From: JAAYZQ01 sp034428935
Lineage (GTDB): Bacteria > Chloroflexota > Anaerolineae > JAAYZQ01
Reading direction: 5' to 3'
Assembly: GCA_034428935.1 (NCBI GenBank)
Contig: DAOUHB010000045.1
Coordinates: 1 to 35,282, forward strand
Length of the DNA stretch: 35,282 nt
The position numbers and the translations under genes are program-made. Positions 7,878 through 16,145 of the stretch are shown in pieces; positions within the stretch are counted from its first letter, which is position 1; each line of letters begins with the position of its first letter. A model generated the notes under the pieces. It did not search any database, was not told the DNA's origin, and saw nothing but the letters and a program-made list of their open reading frames with translations.

Positions 7878-8156
7878 ATGGACATCCGGGTTCACCTGTT
7901 CTCGATCTTGCAGGACTGCCTGCCCCCCGGGTCCAAACGCGGGCAGGCCACGGTTACACTACCGGAGGGCGCCACGGTCGGCGACCTGATGGTGCACCTG
8001 GGCATCGACGTGTACCTGGGCTACTCGTCGCAGGCGGTGATCGAAGAGGCGGGCTGGCAGGTGAGCGTGTCGGGCCGCTTTGGCGCGACGTCCGATAATG
8101 TCCTGCACGACGGCGATACGGTGCTGATGATGCCCCACGCATCGGGCGGGCAGTGA
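7878..8156 (+). CDS. MoaD/ThiS-like beta-grasp sulfur carrier
   Basis: A 92-residue protein of MoaD size with the usual beta-grasp pattern: VRLFSIL-type first strand, TVTLPEGATVGDLMVHLGI, and a C-terminal DGDTVLMMP segment. In molybdopterin synthesis the small subunit ends in Gly-Gly, whose carboxyl is adenylated and thiolated. Here the last residues are SGGQ, so one Gln follows the di-glycine. AOR genes are often accompanied by such a gene, so it most likely supplies sulfur for the tungsten pterin of the AOR encoded at 3919. The gene starts 9 bases after its neighbour and its stop overlaps a possible GTG start of the SDR gene. Confidence 0.8.
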   Translation: MDIRVHLFSILQDCLPPGSKRGQATVTLPEGATVGDLMVHLGIDVYLGYSSQAVIEEAGWQVSVSGRFGATSDNVLHDGDTVLMMPHASGGQ

Positions 8157-8182
8157 TCAGAGCCAACGAAAGGATCGAAGGC

Positions 8183-8968
8183 ATGACCTCGTTCGAACGT
8201 TATCGAGCACTTTTTGACCTGAAGGACAAGGTGGCGTTGGTAGCCGGCGGCGCCGGGGGGATCGGCAGCGCCGTGAGCGAGGGGCTGGCCGCCTACGGAG
8301 CCTCCGTGGTCGTGGCCGGCCGCACCGCGCACAAGGCAGAGGAGCTTGCCGGCCGCATCTGTGCGGCGAATGGGCAGGCCTGGGGCGCCGGTCTGGACGT
8401 CCTCGATTTCGAAGCCGTGCAGAGCCTGGTCAACCAGGTCGTGGAGCGCCACGGGTCCCTCGACGTCCTGGTCAACTGCACGGGCACCCACGTCGAGGCC
8501 CCAGCGGAGGACTATGCCGAGGCTGATTGGGACAAGGTGCTGGACCTCAACCTGAAGGCCGCCTTTTTCATCTCCCAGGCGGTGGCCAGGGCCCAGATCC
8601 CGCGCGGCGGCGGAAAACAGATACACATCAGCTCGGTGCGAAGCGCCCTGGGCATCCGCCGCGGCTACGTGGCCTATTGCGCCAGCAAGGCGGGGCTGAA
8701 CCTGATGATCAAGCAGCTCGCCACCGAGTGGGCCAGGCACAATATCACGATCAACGGGATCGCACCAACGTTCACCCGTACCGAACTGGTGAAGGATTAT
8801 CTCGACGATCCATCGTTCTACGATCCGCTGGTGGCGCGCATTCCCCTGGGGCGCATCTGCGAGCCGATGGATCTGGCAGCGATGGCCATCTACCTGGCGG
8901 CACCCGCCTCGGACTTTATCACGGGGCAGATCATCTTTGCCGACGGTGGCGTGACCGCCTGCCAATAG
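8183..8968 (+). CDS. Short-chain dehydrogenase/reductase (SDR)
   Basis: This 261-residue classical SDR has the Rossmann motif GGAGGIGSAV near residue 20, the NCTGTH version of NNAG, the catalytic Ser in SSVRS, and Y-x3-K in YCASK. Its C-terminus ITGQIIFADGGVTA is typical of gluconate 5-dehydrogenase/3-oxoacyl-reductase-like enzymes. It probably interconverts an alcohol and a ketone with NAD(P)H; the substrate is unknown. I prefer ATG 8183 (AAAGGA eight bases upstream). GTG 8153, overlapping the MoaD-like stop, would add ten residues and cannot be excluded. The downstream gene follows after 9 bases. Confidence 0.85.
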   Translation: MTSFERYRALFDLKDKVALVAGGAGGIGSAVSEGLAAYGASVVVAGRTAHKAEELAGRICAANGQAWGAGLDVLDFEAVQSLVNQVVERHGSLDVLVNCTGTHVEAPAEDYAEADWDKVLDLNLKAAFFISQAVARAQIPRGGGKQIHISSVRSALGIRRGYVAYCASKAGLNLMIKQLATEWARHNITINGIAPTFTRTELVKDYLDDPSFYDPLVARIPLGRICEPMDLAAMAIYLAAPASDFITGQIIFADGGVTACQ

Positions 8969-8977
8969 GAGGACAGG

Positions 8978-9946
8978 GTGGCAGACAGGCTTACGGTTTG
9001 GTTTAAGGAGATCGGAAGGCAGGACGTGGCGCTGGCCGGCGGAAAGGGCGCCAACCTGGGCGACATGGTCCAGGCCGGCCTGCCGGTGCCTCCGGGGTTT
9101 GTCATCACGGCGCCGGCCTATCGCCTGCTCATCGAAAAGGTGGGGTTGTGCAGCCGCATCGACGAGCTACTGGAGGGCCTGGACCGCACCGCCTGCGATG
9201 CGCTGCAGGCAGTGGAGCCTCGCCTCCGCGAGCTTTTTGTCCACGTCCCCATCCCGGAGGAGCTGGAACGCGAGATCCTGGAGGCCTACCGCCGGCTGGG
9301 CACCGAAGAGCCCGTGGCCGTGCGCTCCAGCGCGACCGCCGAAGACCTGGCCGGAGCGAGCTTTGCGGGCCAACAGGACACGATCCTGAACGTCATCGGC
9401 GAGGAGGAACTGCTCCAGGCCGTACGTAAATGCTGGTCTTCGCTGTTTACGTCGCAGGCCATCTTTTACCGCTGCCGGCAGGGCTTTGACGACCGCGAGG
9501 TGTCCATGGGCGTCGTCGTGCAAAAGATGATCGACTCGGAGAAATCGGGGGTCAGCTTTACCGCCGACCCCGTCCTCCGCAACCGCTACCAGATGGTGGT
9601 GGAGGCCGTGTGGGGGCTGGGCGAGGGCATCGTGTCGGGGACCATCACCCCCGACCATTACAAGGTCGACAAGGAGACCTACGAGATCGACGACGAGTTC
9701 ATCCCGACGAAAAAGATCATGTTCTGCCGCAAGGCGCCGTGCGAGGGCCAGCGCGGCGGGGTCGAGGTGCTGCCGGTGCCCGAGGACCGTGCAGACGCCC
9801 GCGTCCTGACAGAAGACGAGCTGAGGAAGCTCATCGACCTGGGGAACCTGGTGGAGGAGCACTTTGGCTGCCCGCAGGACATCGAGTGGTGCATTACAGG
9901 GAACGAGATCTATTTGCTGCAAAGCCGGCCCATCACCTGCCTGTAA
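8978..9946 (+). CDS. PEP-synthase-like ATP-binding subunit (phenylphosphate synthase protein 2-like)
   Basis: The 322 residues correspond to just the N-terminal PPDK/PEP-synthase ATP-binding module. Visible landmarks are LAGGKGANLGDM, VRSSATAEDLAGASFAGQQ, KSGVSFTADPV, EAVWGLGEGIVSG and the end motif EIYLLQSRPIT. There it stops, without linker or His domain. The protein should phosphorylate the histidine of a partner, and the only partner in view is His523 of the protein encoded at 2009. Together they form a split dikinase like phenylphosphate synthase; rifampin phosphotransferase and PEP synthase use the same chemistry in one chain. The GTG start has AGGAGG at 8967 spaced five bases. Six kilobases separate the two subunit genes within one cluster. 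Confidence 0.82.
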   Translation: MADRLTVWFKEIGRQDVALAGGKGANLGDMVQAGLPVPPGFVITAPAYRLLIEKVGLCSRIDELLEGLDRTACDALQAVEPRLRELFVHVPIPEELEREILEAYRRLGTEEPVAVRSSATAEDLAGASFAGQQDTILNVIGEEELLQAVRKCWSSLFTSQAIFYRCRQGFDDREVSMGVVVQKMIDSEKSGVSFTADPVLRNRYQMVVEAVWGLGEGIVSGTITPDHYKVDKETYEIDDEFIPTKKIMFCRKAPCEGQRGGVEVLPVPEDRADARVLTEDELRKLIDLGNLVEEHFGCPQDIEWCITGNEIYLLQSRPITCL

Positions 9947-9998
9947 GACGCCTGGCTGGGCTGCCCGCCAGCGAAAGAACGATCCGAGGAGTAGACAA

Positions 9999-10880
9999 AT
10001 GCTGCAATTGAGTGAGGAATTCTCGTCGGGCGGAGCGCGCCTCCGCTTTGATATCTATGGGTCCCAGCCCCGGGAGCACGTTCTCGACGAGCTGGCGTTC
10101 CTGGCCTATCGGCTGGCCAGCGTCACCATCGAGACCCCGACCACGCGCCCGGAGCCCGACATCGTCTGGAACCAGGACGCTGCGGGCAAGAGCATCCGCT
10201 ACGATGGCAAGACCCTCACCCTGGACGGCGACTGGTATCAGGGTGAGGTGCAGACGATCATCGTGTCGATGCTCGCGCTGCGCATGGAGGAAATGGGACT
10301 GCACCCCTTCCACTCGTCCGCCATCCGCTACCACGACCGCACCGTGCTGTTCATCAGCGGCGAGTCGAACCACGGCAAGACCATGGCCCAGATCGAGGGG
10401 AGCCGGCGCGGCGGCCTGCTCGTTTCCACCGAGACCACGGTCACCGACGAGCGCGGCTGGGTGGTGACGGGCTCCAAGAGCGTGTTCCTGCGGACCCGCT
10501 CCAAAGGCACCGAGCGGGCCGACAAGCCCGATCAGGACCAGGGCGTGGCCAAATTCTTTGACAAAACGCCCGAATTCGTCACCTACGACGAGCCGTGCAA
10601 CGTAGACCTGGTCATCGTGCCGGCCATCGACGGCAACTATAGCACGCAGGTGTCAGAGCTGAACCAGTTTGAAAAAGAGTTCCAGACGATGCACTGCGTG
10701 ATGGACTACCTGGGGCTGCACCTGGTACTGGCGCCCGGCATCGTCATGCCCATTCTGGACAATGACGCGCTGCGGGCCAGGCGAGCCGACTTTGTCCATC
10801 GCTTCGCCGTCCGCCCCTACTACTTTATCCGGGCTGCGAACCCGCAACTGCTGCTGGACGAAGTCGAGAAACTATTGTAA
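9999..10880 (+). CDS. HPr kinase/PEPCK-like P-loop protein of unknown role
   Basis: The 293-residue product has a Walker A motif GESNHGKT (residues 121-128) preceded by HPFHSSAIRYHDRTVLFISG. This is the arrangement of HPr-kinase-like P-loop proteins, in which HxSA leads into the nucleotide-binding strand. The classical loop is G-x-S-G-x-G-K-S/T; here Asn-His replace Gly-x. A conserved acidic stretch, VTYDEPCNVDLVIVP, follows the region where HPr kinase binds its target. No HPr gene is nearby. It could phosphorylate a small molecule or a protein of the pathway. ATG 9999 has GAGGAG seven bases upstream. It sits between the ATP-binding dikinase subunit and the regulator gene. Confidence 0.6.
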   Translation: MLQLSEEFSSGGARLRFDIYGSQPREHVLDELAFLAYRLASVTIETPTTRPEPDIVWNQDAAGKSIRYDGKTLTLDGDWYQGEVQTIIVSMLALRMEEMGLHPFHSSAIRYHDRTVLFISGESNHGKTMAQIEGSRRGGLLVSTETTVTDERGWVVTGSKSVFLRTRSKGTERADKPDQDQGVAKFFDKTPEFVTYDEPCNVDLVIVPAIDGNYSTQVSELNQFEKEFQTMHCVMDYLGLHLVLAPGIVMPILDNDALRARRADFVHRFAVRPYYFIRAANPQLLLDEVEKLL

Positions 10881-10892
10881 AGTGGGCGTACA

Positions 10893-11585
10893 ATGACCAA
10901 TTCTCACGCACTCACTCCTCCAGATAGCGCAACCTTTGGCCGTGTCGTCCTGGGCGACCAGGTCACCGAGTACGTCATCGAAGCGATCATGAACGGCGAA
11001 TTCCGGCCGGGGGATCGGATCAACGCCAGCGCCCTGGGCAGGCGGCTGGGTGTCAGCCAGGCCCCCGTCCGTGAGGCCATGCGCGAGCTGGTAATGCGGG
11101 GCTTTCTCGAAAGCCAGCCGTTCAAAGGCACCACGGTGCGCAGCTTTTCCGACAAGGAGCTGCGCGAGGTCTATACCGTGCGCGCCGCCCTCGAGTCGCT
11201 GGCCGCCCGGCTGGCCATCGAGAACCTGGCGGACGAGGACCTGGAGGCCCTGCGGGACATTATAGAAGAGATGGTCCGCGCCGGCCAGGAGGGCGACGCC
11301 ATCCAGATGATCCGGCTCGACAACCGCTTTCACGAGACGATCCTGCAGATTGCCGACAACGGCTTGCTCTACCAACTGTGGCAAACCCTCCAATGCGGCT
11401 ACTGGACGGCCATCAGCACCCGCCGGTCCACGCTCGATCTGGAAAAGCTGGCCCGGCGGCACGAAATCGTGCTGGCAGAAATCGCCACGCGGGATCCGGC
11501 CCGGGCCGCCGAAGCGATGAAACACCACATCGAAGATCTGAGCATGCCTCCCCTCAAGCGGGAGACTCGGAGATTGGGAGGGTAA
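10893..11585 (+). CDS. GntR-family regulator with FCD ligand domain
   Basis: A 230-residue regulator. The N-terminal winged helix includes ALGRRLGVSQAPVREAMREL, the recognition region of the FadR subfamily. The C-terminal helical FCD domain keeps the Asp and His residues that usually hold a metal and an organic acid: DNRFHE, RRHEIV and KHHIED. FCD regulators typically respond to carboxylic acids, which suits the enzymes around it. It lies in the middle of the cluster, 12 bases after its neighbour and one base before the E2 gene, so it probably senses a pathway intermediate and controls the cluster, perhaps through the heptad array at 1839. No strong SD precedes ATG 10893. Confidence 0.88.
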   Translation: MTNSHALTPPDSATFGRVVLGDQVTEYVIEAIMNGEFRPGDRINASALGRRLGVSQAPVREAMRELVMRGFLESQPFKGTTVRSFSDKELREVYTVRAALESLAARLAIENLADEDLEALRDIIEEMVRAGQEGDAIQMIRLDNRFHETILQIADNGLLYQLWQTLQCGYWTAISTRRSTLDLEKLARRHEIVLAEIATRDPARAAEAMKHHIEDLSMPPLKRETRRLGG

Positions 11586-11586
11586 C

Positions 11587-12957
11587 ATGCCGTTCGAGAT
11601 CACCATGCCCCAACTGGGGCTCACCATGGAACAGGGCGCCGTCGTGGAGTGGTACGTCGCGGAGGGCGATTCCATTTCGGAGGGCCAGGAAATATTCAGC
11701 GTCGAGACCGACAAGTCGGTCGTCAGCGTCGAGGCTCACCAGGAGGGAATCCTGGCGCGCCTCCTGGTGCCCGCGGGCCAGACCGTGCCGGTGGGCACCT
11801 GCCTCGCCGTAGGCGTCGCGCCCGGCGAGTCGCTGCCAGCAGACTGGCAGCCAAGCCAGGCGGCTGAAAGCCAGGCGCCCGCCGCGGAGGCACAAGCGGC
11901 GCCGGAAGCGGTCCCCGCCGCCGAATCCGCCGCCACCGGCGGCACGACCCAGGCCTCGTGGAAAGCGCGCTCGCTGGCCCGAGATGCGGGGCTGGATCTG
12001 CGCGAGATCGTGGGCAGCGGCCCGGGCGGGCGGATCGTCGCCGCGGACGTGACCGCCGTGACGAGGGCACCAGCCGCGGCACCGGCTCCCGAGGCTACCC
12101 CCGTGGCTGCCAACCTGGCGGCCAGCCTGGGCCTCGATCTGAGCCGCGTGGCGGGCAGCGGCCCCCAGGGCAAGATTACCCAGGCGGACGTGCTGGAAGC
12201 CGCGGCGGCCGTCATTCGACGCGCGCCCACCGCGGCGGCGGCGCCGGCGGAACCCGCTGGGACGTTGCCCGAGGTGGCAAAAACGACACCCCTCAAGGGG
12301 GTGCGCAAGATCGTGTCGGAAGGCATGGCCAACAGCGTCCACACCACGGCGCGGGTGACCCTCTTTCGCGAGGTGGATGCGGGCGAGCTGGCGCGCCTGC
12401 GCCAGCGGTTCGCAGACAGGGGGCTGAAGGTTTCGTACAACGACCTCCTGGTCCAGATCTGCGCCGTGGCCTTGCGCGAGCACCCCGAGGCCAACGCCCG
12501 GCTGGGCGAGGGGCAGATCGAGCACCTGGACCGCATCAACATCGGCCTCGCCGTCGACACCGACCGCGGGCTGCTCGTGCCGGTGGTCCACAATGCCGAC
12601 CGCCTGACGATACAACAGATCGCCACCGAGAGCGCTCGCCTGATCCAGGCCGCCCGCGAGGGCCGCAGCCTGCCTGACGAGCTGAGAGGCGGCGTGTTTA
12701 CCATTACCAACCTGGGCATGCTCGGGGTTGACGGCTTCACGCCGGTCATCAACCTGCCCGAGTGCTGCATCCTGGGCGTGGGTCGCATCGTGCGCAAGCC
12801 GGTCGTCGTCGACGCTCAAGATACCATCGCCGTGCGCCCGATGTTGACCCTCAGCCTGGTCTTTGACCACCGCGTGCTGGACGGCGCGCCGGCGGCGCGC
12901 TTCCTGGACCGCATCGCCCAGTTGGTCGAGGACCCGATGTTGTTGCTGGCACTTTGA
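11587..12957 (+). CDS. Lipoyl-bearing E2 acyltransferase with two subunit-binding domains
   Basis: The 456-residue E2 has a lipoyl domain (residues 1-80, lipoyl Lys43 in ETDKSVV) and an Ala/Pro linker. Two peripheral-subunit-binding domains follow (about 125-158 with GSGPGGRIVAADV, and 174-208 with GSGPQGKITQADV). The catalytic domain ends in DHRVLDG (His428, Asp432). Such proteins form the core of 2-oxoacid or acetoin dehydrogenase complexes and pass an acyl group from lipoate to CoA. A second binding domain is unusual and might alter how much E1 or E3 is bound. The E1 genes follow directly. No E3 (dihydrolipoyl dehydrogenase) gene is in the window. The start lies one base after the regulator stop. 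Confidence 0.9.
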   Translation: MPFEITMPQLGLTMEQGAVVEWYVAEGDSISEGQEIFSVETDKSVVSVEAHQEGILARLLVPAGQTVPVGTCLAVGVAPGESLPADWQPSQAAESQAPAAEAQAAPEAVPAAESAATGGTTQASWKARSLARDAGLDLREIVGSGPGGRIVAADVTAVTRAPAAAPAPEATPVAANLAASLGLDLSRVAGSGPQGKITQADVLEAAAAVIRRAPTAAAAPAEPAGTLPEVAKTTPLKGVRKIVSEGMANSVHTTARVTLFREVDAGELARLRQRFADRGLKVSYNDLLVQICAVALREHPEANARLGEGQIEHLDRINIGLAVDTDRGLLVPVVHNADRLTIQQIATESARLIQAAREGRSLPDELRGGVFTITNLGMLGVDGFTPVINLPECCILGVGRIVRKPVVVDAQDTIAVRPMLTLSLVFDHRVLDGAPAARFLDRIAQLVEDPMLLLAL

Positions 12958-13036
12958 CGAGGGGCCGAGGCAAGAGGCCGTGGCAGCCGCCGGCCTCCTG
13001 CAGCCCCCGTCGATTCAAGAGCGGAGAGAAGAAACC

Positions 13037-14071
13037 ATGAGCGTAGAACAAGAAGCACCACCCACCGATCTGACCCGCGATCAGTTGCTGGCTATGTACC
13101 GGCGCATGCAGCTTATCCGCGGCTTTGAGAACACGGCCCAGAAGCTGTTCGAGGCCGGCGAGATCGGCGGCTTTTACCATCTGTCGCAGGGCCAGGAGGC
13201 GGTGCCCGTGGGCACGTGCACAGCCCTGCGCCCCGACGACTATATCACCAGCACCCATCGCGGGCACGGCGACGTCATTGCCAAGGGCTGCGAGGTCAAG
13301 TACATGTTTGCCGAGCTGTACGGGCGGACGACGGGCTACTGCAAGGGCAAGGGCGGCTCCATGCACATCGCCGATTTCAGCCAGGGAATCATCGGCGCCA
13401 ACGGCATCGTGGGCGGCAGCTTGCCCATCAGTGTCGGCGCGGCAATGTCGGCCAGGATGCGGCGCTCGGGCCAGGTGACCGTCTGCTTCTTTGGCGACGG
13501 CGCCACCGCCGAGGGCAGCTTTCACGAGGCCATGAACCTGGCCTCCCTGTGGCAGGTGCCCCTCATCTTTGTCTGCCAGAACAACCTGTACGGCCTGTCG
13601 CAGCCCTGGGAGGCCAGCGGCTACAAGTGCGACCTGGCCCGCCGCGCCCAGAGTTACAACATGCCGGGGTCCTGCGTCGACGGCATGGACGCCATCGCCG
13701 TCTACCGGGAGGTCAAGGAGACGGTAGATCTTGCCCGGTCGGGCGAGGGACCCAGCTTTATCGAGGCCAAAACCTATCGCTTCCTTGGCCACTACGTGGG
13801 GGATCCGGGGCTGTACATGCCAGCCGAGGAGCGAAAGGCCTGGCGCGAGCGGGATGCCATCGTCAAGTTGGGCCGCCAACTGCGCGCCTGGGGCTACCTG
13901 ACCGAAGAGGAGGACGAGTCCCTGCGGGCCGGCGTGGAGGCAGAGCTGCAGGAAGGGGTGGAGTATGCCCGCTCCAGCCCACTCAACCCGCCAGAGGCGG
14001 CCTTGGAAGATCTTTATGTCCACTTTGATCCTGCGGGAAACCCGCTCGATGGCGGCCCGCAGGGGCTATAG
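13037..14071 (+). CDS. Thiamine-diphosphate-dependent dehydrogenase E1 alpha subunit
   Basis: The 344-residue product shows the ThDP motif GDGATAEGSFHEAMNLA ending in NN (QNNLYG) and the E1-alpha start LLAMYRRMQLIRGFE. GFYHLSQGQEAVPVG and GKGGSMHIADFS are typical of pyruvate/acetoin dehydrogenase alpha chains. Together with the beta chain encoded next, it decarboxylates a 2-oxoacid or cleaves acetoin and reductively acylates the lipoyl domain of E2. Substrate choice between these cannot be read here. ATG 13037 is chosen by homology, and its SD (GGAGAGAAG) is moderate. The 79-base gap after the E2 gene shows no other gene. Confidence 0.9.
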   Translation: MSVEQEAPPTDLTRDQLLAMYRRMQLIRGFENTAQKLFEAGEIGGFYHLSQGQEAVPVGTCTALRPDDYITSTHRGHGDVIAKGCEVKYMFAELYGRTTGYCKGKGGSMHIADFSQGIIGANGIVGGSLPISVGAAMSARMRRSGQVTVCFFGDGATAEGSFHEAMNLASLWQVPLIFVCQNNLYGLSQPWEASGYKCDLARRAQSYNMPGSCVDGMDAIAVYREVKETVDLARSGEGPSFIEAKTYRFLGHYVGDPGLYMPAEERKAWRERDAIVKLGRQLRAWGYLTEEEDESLRAGVEAELQEGVEYARSSPLNPPEAALEDLYVHFDPAGNPLDGGPQGL

Positions 14072-14079
14072 GGGAGGCG

Positions 14080-15066
14080 ATGATGCGCGAAATCAGCTAT
14101 CGAGATGCACTGAAAGAAGCCCTTCGGGAAGAGATGGAGCGCGACGAGCGCGTCTTTCTGCTGGGCGAGGACATTGCCGACCCCTTTGGCAGCGCCTACA
14201 AGGTCACCCTGGGCCTGTCGCCGCTCTTTCCCGACCGCGTCATCCAAACGCCCATCAGCGAACTGGGATTCACCGGCGCGGCCGTTGGCGCGGCCATCAC
14301 CGGCATGCGGCCCGTGGTCGAGCTGATGTACATCGACTTCTCGACCTTTGCCATGGATCCCCTGGCCAACCAGGCGGCCAAGATGCACTACATGTCGGGC
14401 GGCCAGGCCAGCGTGCCCATGGTCGTGCGCACCCAGGGCGGTCCCGGCCGCTCGTCGGCAGCGCAGCACGCCCAGAGCCTGGAGGCCTGGTTCCATCACG
14501 TGCCGGGCCTGCTCGTGGCCATGCCCTCCACGCCCTACGATGCCAAGGGCCTGCTCAAGACGGCCATCCGACTCGACGACCCGGTGATGTTTATCGAACA
14601 GAAGCTGCTGTACAACACCACCGGACCCGTGCCCGAGGAGGAATACACCATCCCCTTTGGCGTTGCCGACGTAAAGCGGGAAGGCACCGACTGCACCGTC
14701 GTCGCCACGTCCATGACCGTGGTCAAGGCGCTGCGCGCCGCCGAGCTGCTGGACAGGGAAGGTATCAGCCTGGAGGTCGTCGATCCGCGCACCCTGTTCC
14801 CGCTCGACATCGAGACCATCGTCAACTCCGTGAAGAAGACGTCGCGCCTGGTGATCACCCACGAGGCGCCCGAGCGAGGCGGCTTTGCCGCCGAGATCGC
14901 GGCCCAGGTGGCCGACAGGGCATTTGGCTACGTCGACGCACCCATCCAGAGGGTTTGCTCGCCCTCGGTACCGCCGCCCTTTGCCCGCAACATGGAAGAC
15001 TTTATCATGATCGACGAGAACAAGATCGCGGATCGCGTGCGCCGGCTCGTGCGCGGCGAGATCTAG
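14080..15066 (+). CDS. Dehydrogenase E1 beta subunit
   Basis: The 328-residue chain has the transketolase-like beta layout: FLLGEDIADPFGSAYKVT near residue 25, the TPISELGFTGAAVGAAITG segment near residue 65 with the Glu of the ThDP site, RTQGGPGRSSAAQHAQS, and EVVDPRTLFPLD in the C-terminal domain. It pairs with the alpha chain encoded 8 bases upstream. GGGGAGG precedes the start, and ATG 14083 is an equally possible initiator one codon later. The gene order E2-alpha-beta differs from the alpha-beta-E2 order of the second complex in this window, and the two beta chains clearly diverge, so this is not a recent duplication. Confidence 0.9.
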   Translation: MMREISYRDALKEALREEMERDERVFLLGEDIADPFGSAYKVTLGLSPLFPDRVIQTPISELGFTGAAVGAAITGMRPVVELMYIDFSTFAMDPLANQAAKMHYMSGGQASVPMVVRTQGGPGRSSAAQHAQSLEAWFHHVPGLLVAMPSTPYDAKGLLKTAIRLDDPVMFIEQKLLYNTTGPVPEEEYTIPFGVADVKREGTDCTVVATSMTVVKALRAAELLDREGISLEVVDPRTLFPLDIETIVNSVKKTSRLVITHEAPERGGFAAEIAAQVADRAFGYVDAPIQRVCSPSVPPPFARNMEDFIMIDENKIADRVRRLVRGEI

Positions 15067-15092
15067 TCCCGCAGCAAAGGAGACAGACGAAC

Positions 15093-16118
15093 ATGCAACC
15101 GAAAGTCGGAGTGGTGGGATACGGAGTGATCGGCACGCGGCTGGCCGATGGCGTGGCCCGGCAGCAGGACATGGAGCTGGTGGGCATCGTGGACGTGGCC
15201 CCGACCCTGTCGGTGCGGGCCATGCACGAGGGCGGCATGGGCTATCCCCTCTACCTGGTGGACATGGACCGCCAGCCCGAGTTCGACCGCCTTGGTATCC
15301 CGGTCGCCGGCTCCTTCGAGGATCTATTGGGCCAGGTGGACGTCGTCCTGGACTCGACGCCGGGCGGCGTCGGCGCCAGGAACAAGGAGCTTTACGTCAA
15401 GCACGGCGTCAAGGCCATCTTCCAGGGCGGCGAGAAGAACGAGGTAGCCGACGTCTTTTTTCACGGCTATGCCAACTATGAGAAAGGCATCGGCCAGAGC
15501 TTCCTGAAGCTCACGTCGTGCAACACCACCGGGCTCATCCGGGCGGTGGACGCCATCGACCGCGAGGTGGGCGTGGAAAAGGTAGCCATCACCATCATCC
15601 GGCGGGTGGCCGACCCGGCCGACACCCACCGCGGCCTGGTGGACGTGCTCCAGGTGGAAAAGGTGCCCAACCACCAGGCGGTGGACTTGATGAGCATCAT
15701 GCCCCACGTGAACGCCACCGGCCTGCTGGTCCACACCCCGGTGACCCACGGCCACATCATCAGCATCGTCGCGACGCCCAAGCAGCCCATCGGCAAGGAA
15801 CGGCTACTCGAGCTGTTTCGCGACCATCCGCGCATCCGCGTGGTGCGCATCGCCGACGGCTTTAACTCGAACACGTCGCTGTTCAAGTACGCCCGAGACC
15901 TGGGCAACAAGCGGGGCGACATGTACGAGATTGCGGTCTGGGAAGAGTGCATTGGCCCCAGCGGCGACGACATCCTGTTCGCCATCAACATCCCGCAAGA
16001 GGCAGTGACCATCCCCGAGACCATCGACGGCATTCGCGCCGCGCTCTGCATGCAGGCCGACCGCCTGGAGGCCGTGGCGCTGACCAACCAATACCTGGGC
16101 ATGGTGGCGGGCCGCTAG
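15093..16118 (+). CDS. Type II (archaeal-like) glyceraldehyde-3-phosphate dehydrogenase homologue
   Basis: The 341-residue protein aligns from its first residues (VGVVGYGVIGTRLADGV) with archaeal type II GAPDH. It has DSTPGGVGARNKELY near residue 90, FQGGEKNEVA, and the active-site segment TSCNTTGLIRA with Cys143. These enzymes oxidise an aldehyde phosphate to an acyl phosphate with NAD(P), or run in reverse. Central substrate-site regions differ from archaeal GAPDH (VADPADTHRGLVD where ADPxDxKRG is usual), so another phosphorylated or free aldehyde is possible. Being paired with a PGK-like gene 27 bases downstream, it probably hands over an acyl phosphate. AAAGGAG lies ten bases before ATG 15093. 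Confidence 0.82.
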   Translation: MQPKVGVVGYGVIGTRLADGVARQQDMELVGIVDVAPTLSVRAMHEGGMGYPLYLVDMDRQPEFDRLGIPVAGSFEDLLGQVDVVLDSTPGGVGARNKELYVKHGVKAIFQGGEKNEVADVFFHGYANYEKGIGQSFLKLTSCNTTGLIRAVDAIDREVGVEKVAITIIRRVADPADTHRGLVDVLQVEKVPNHQAVDLMSIMPHVNATGLLVHTPVTHGHIISIVATPKQPIGKERLLELFRDHPRIRVVRIADGFNSNTSLFKYARDLGNKRGDMYEIAVWEECIGPSGDDILFAINIPQEAVTIPETIDGIRAALCMQADRLEAVALTNQYLGMVAGR

Positions 16119-16145
16119 ACGCGACCAGCCCGGGAGGAAGGGAAC

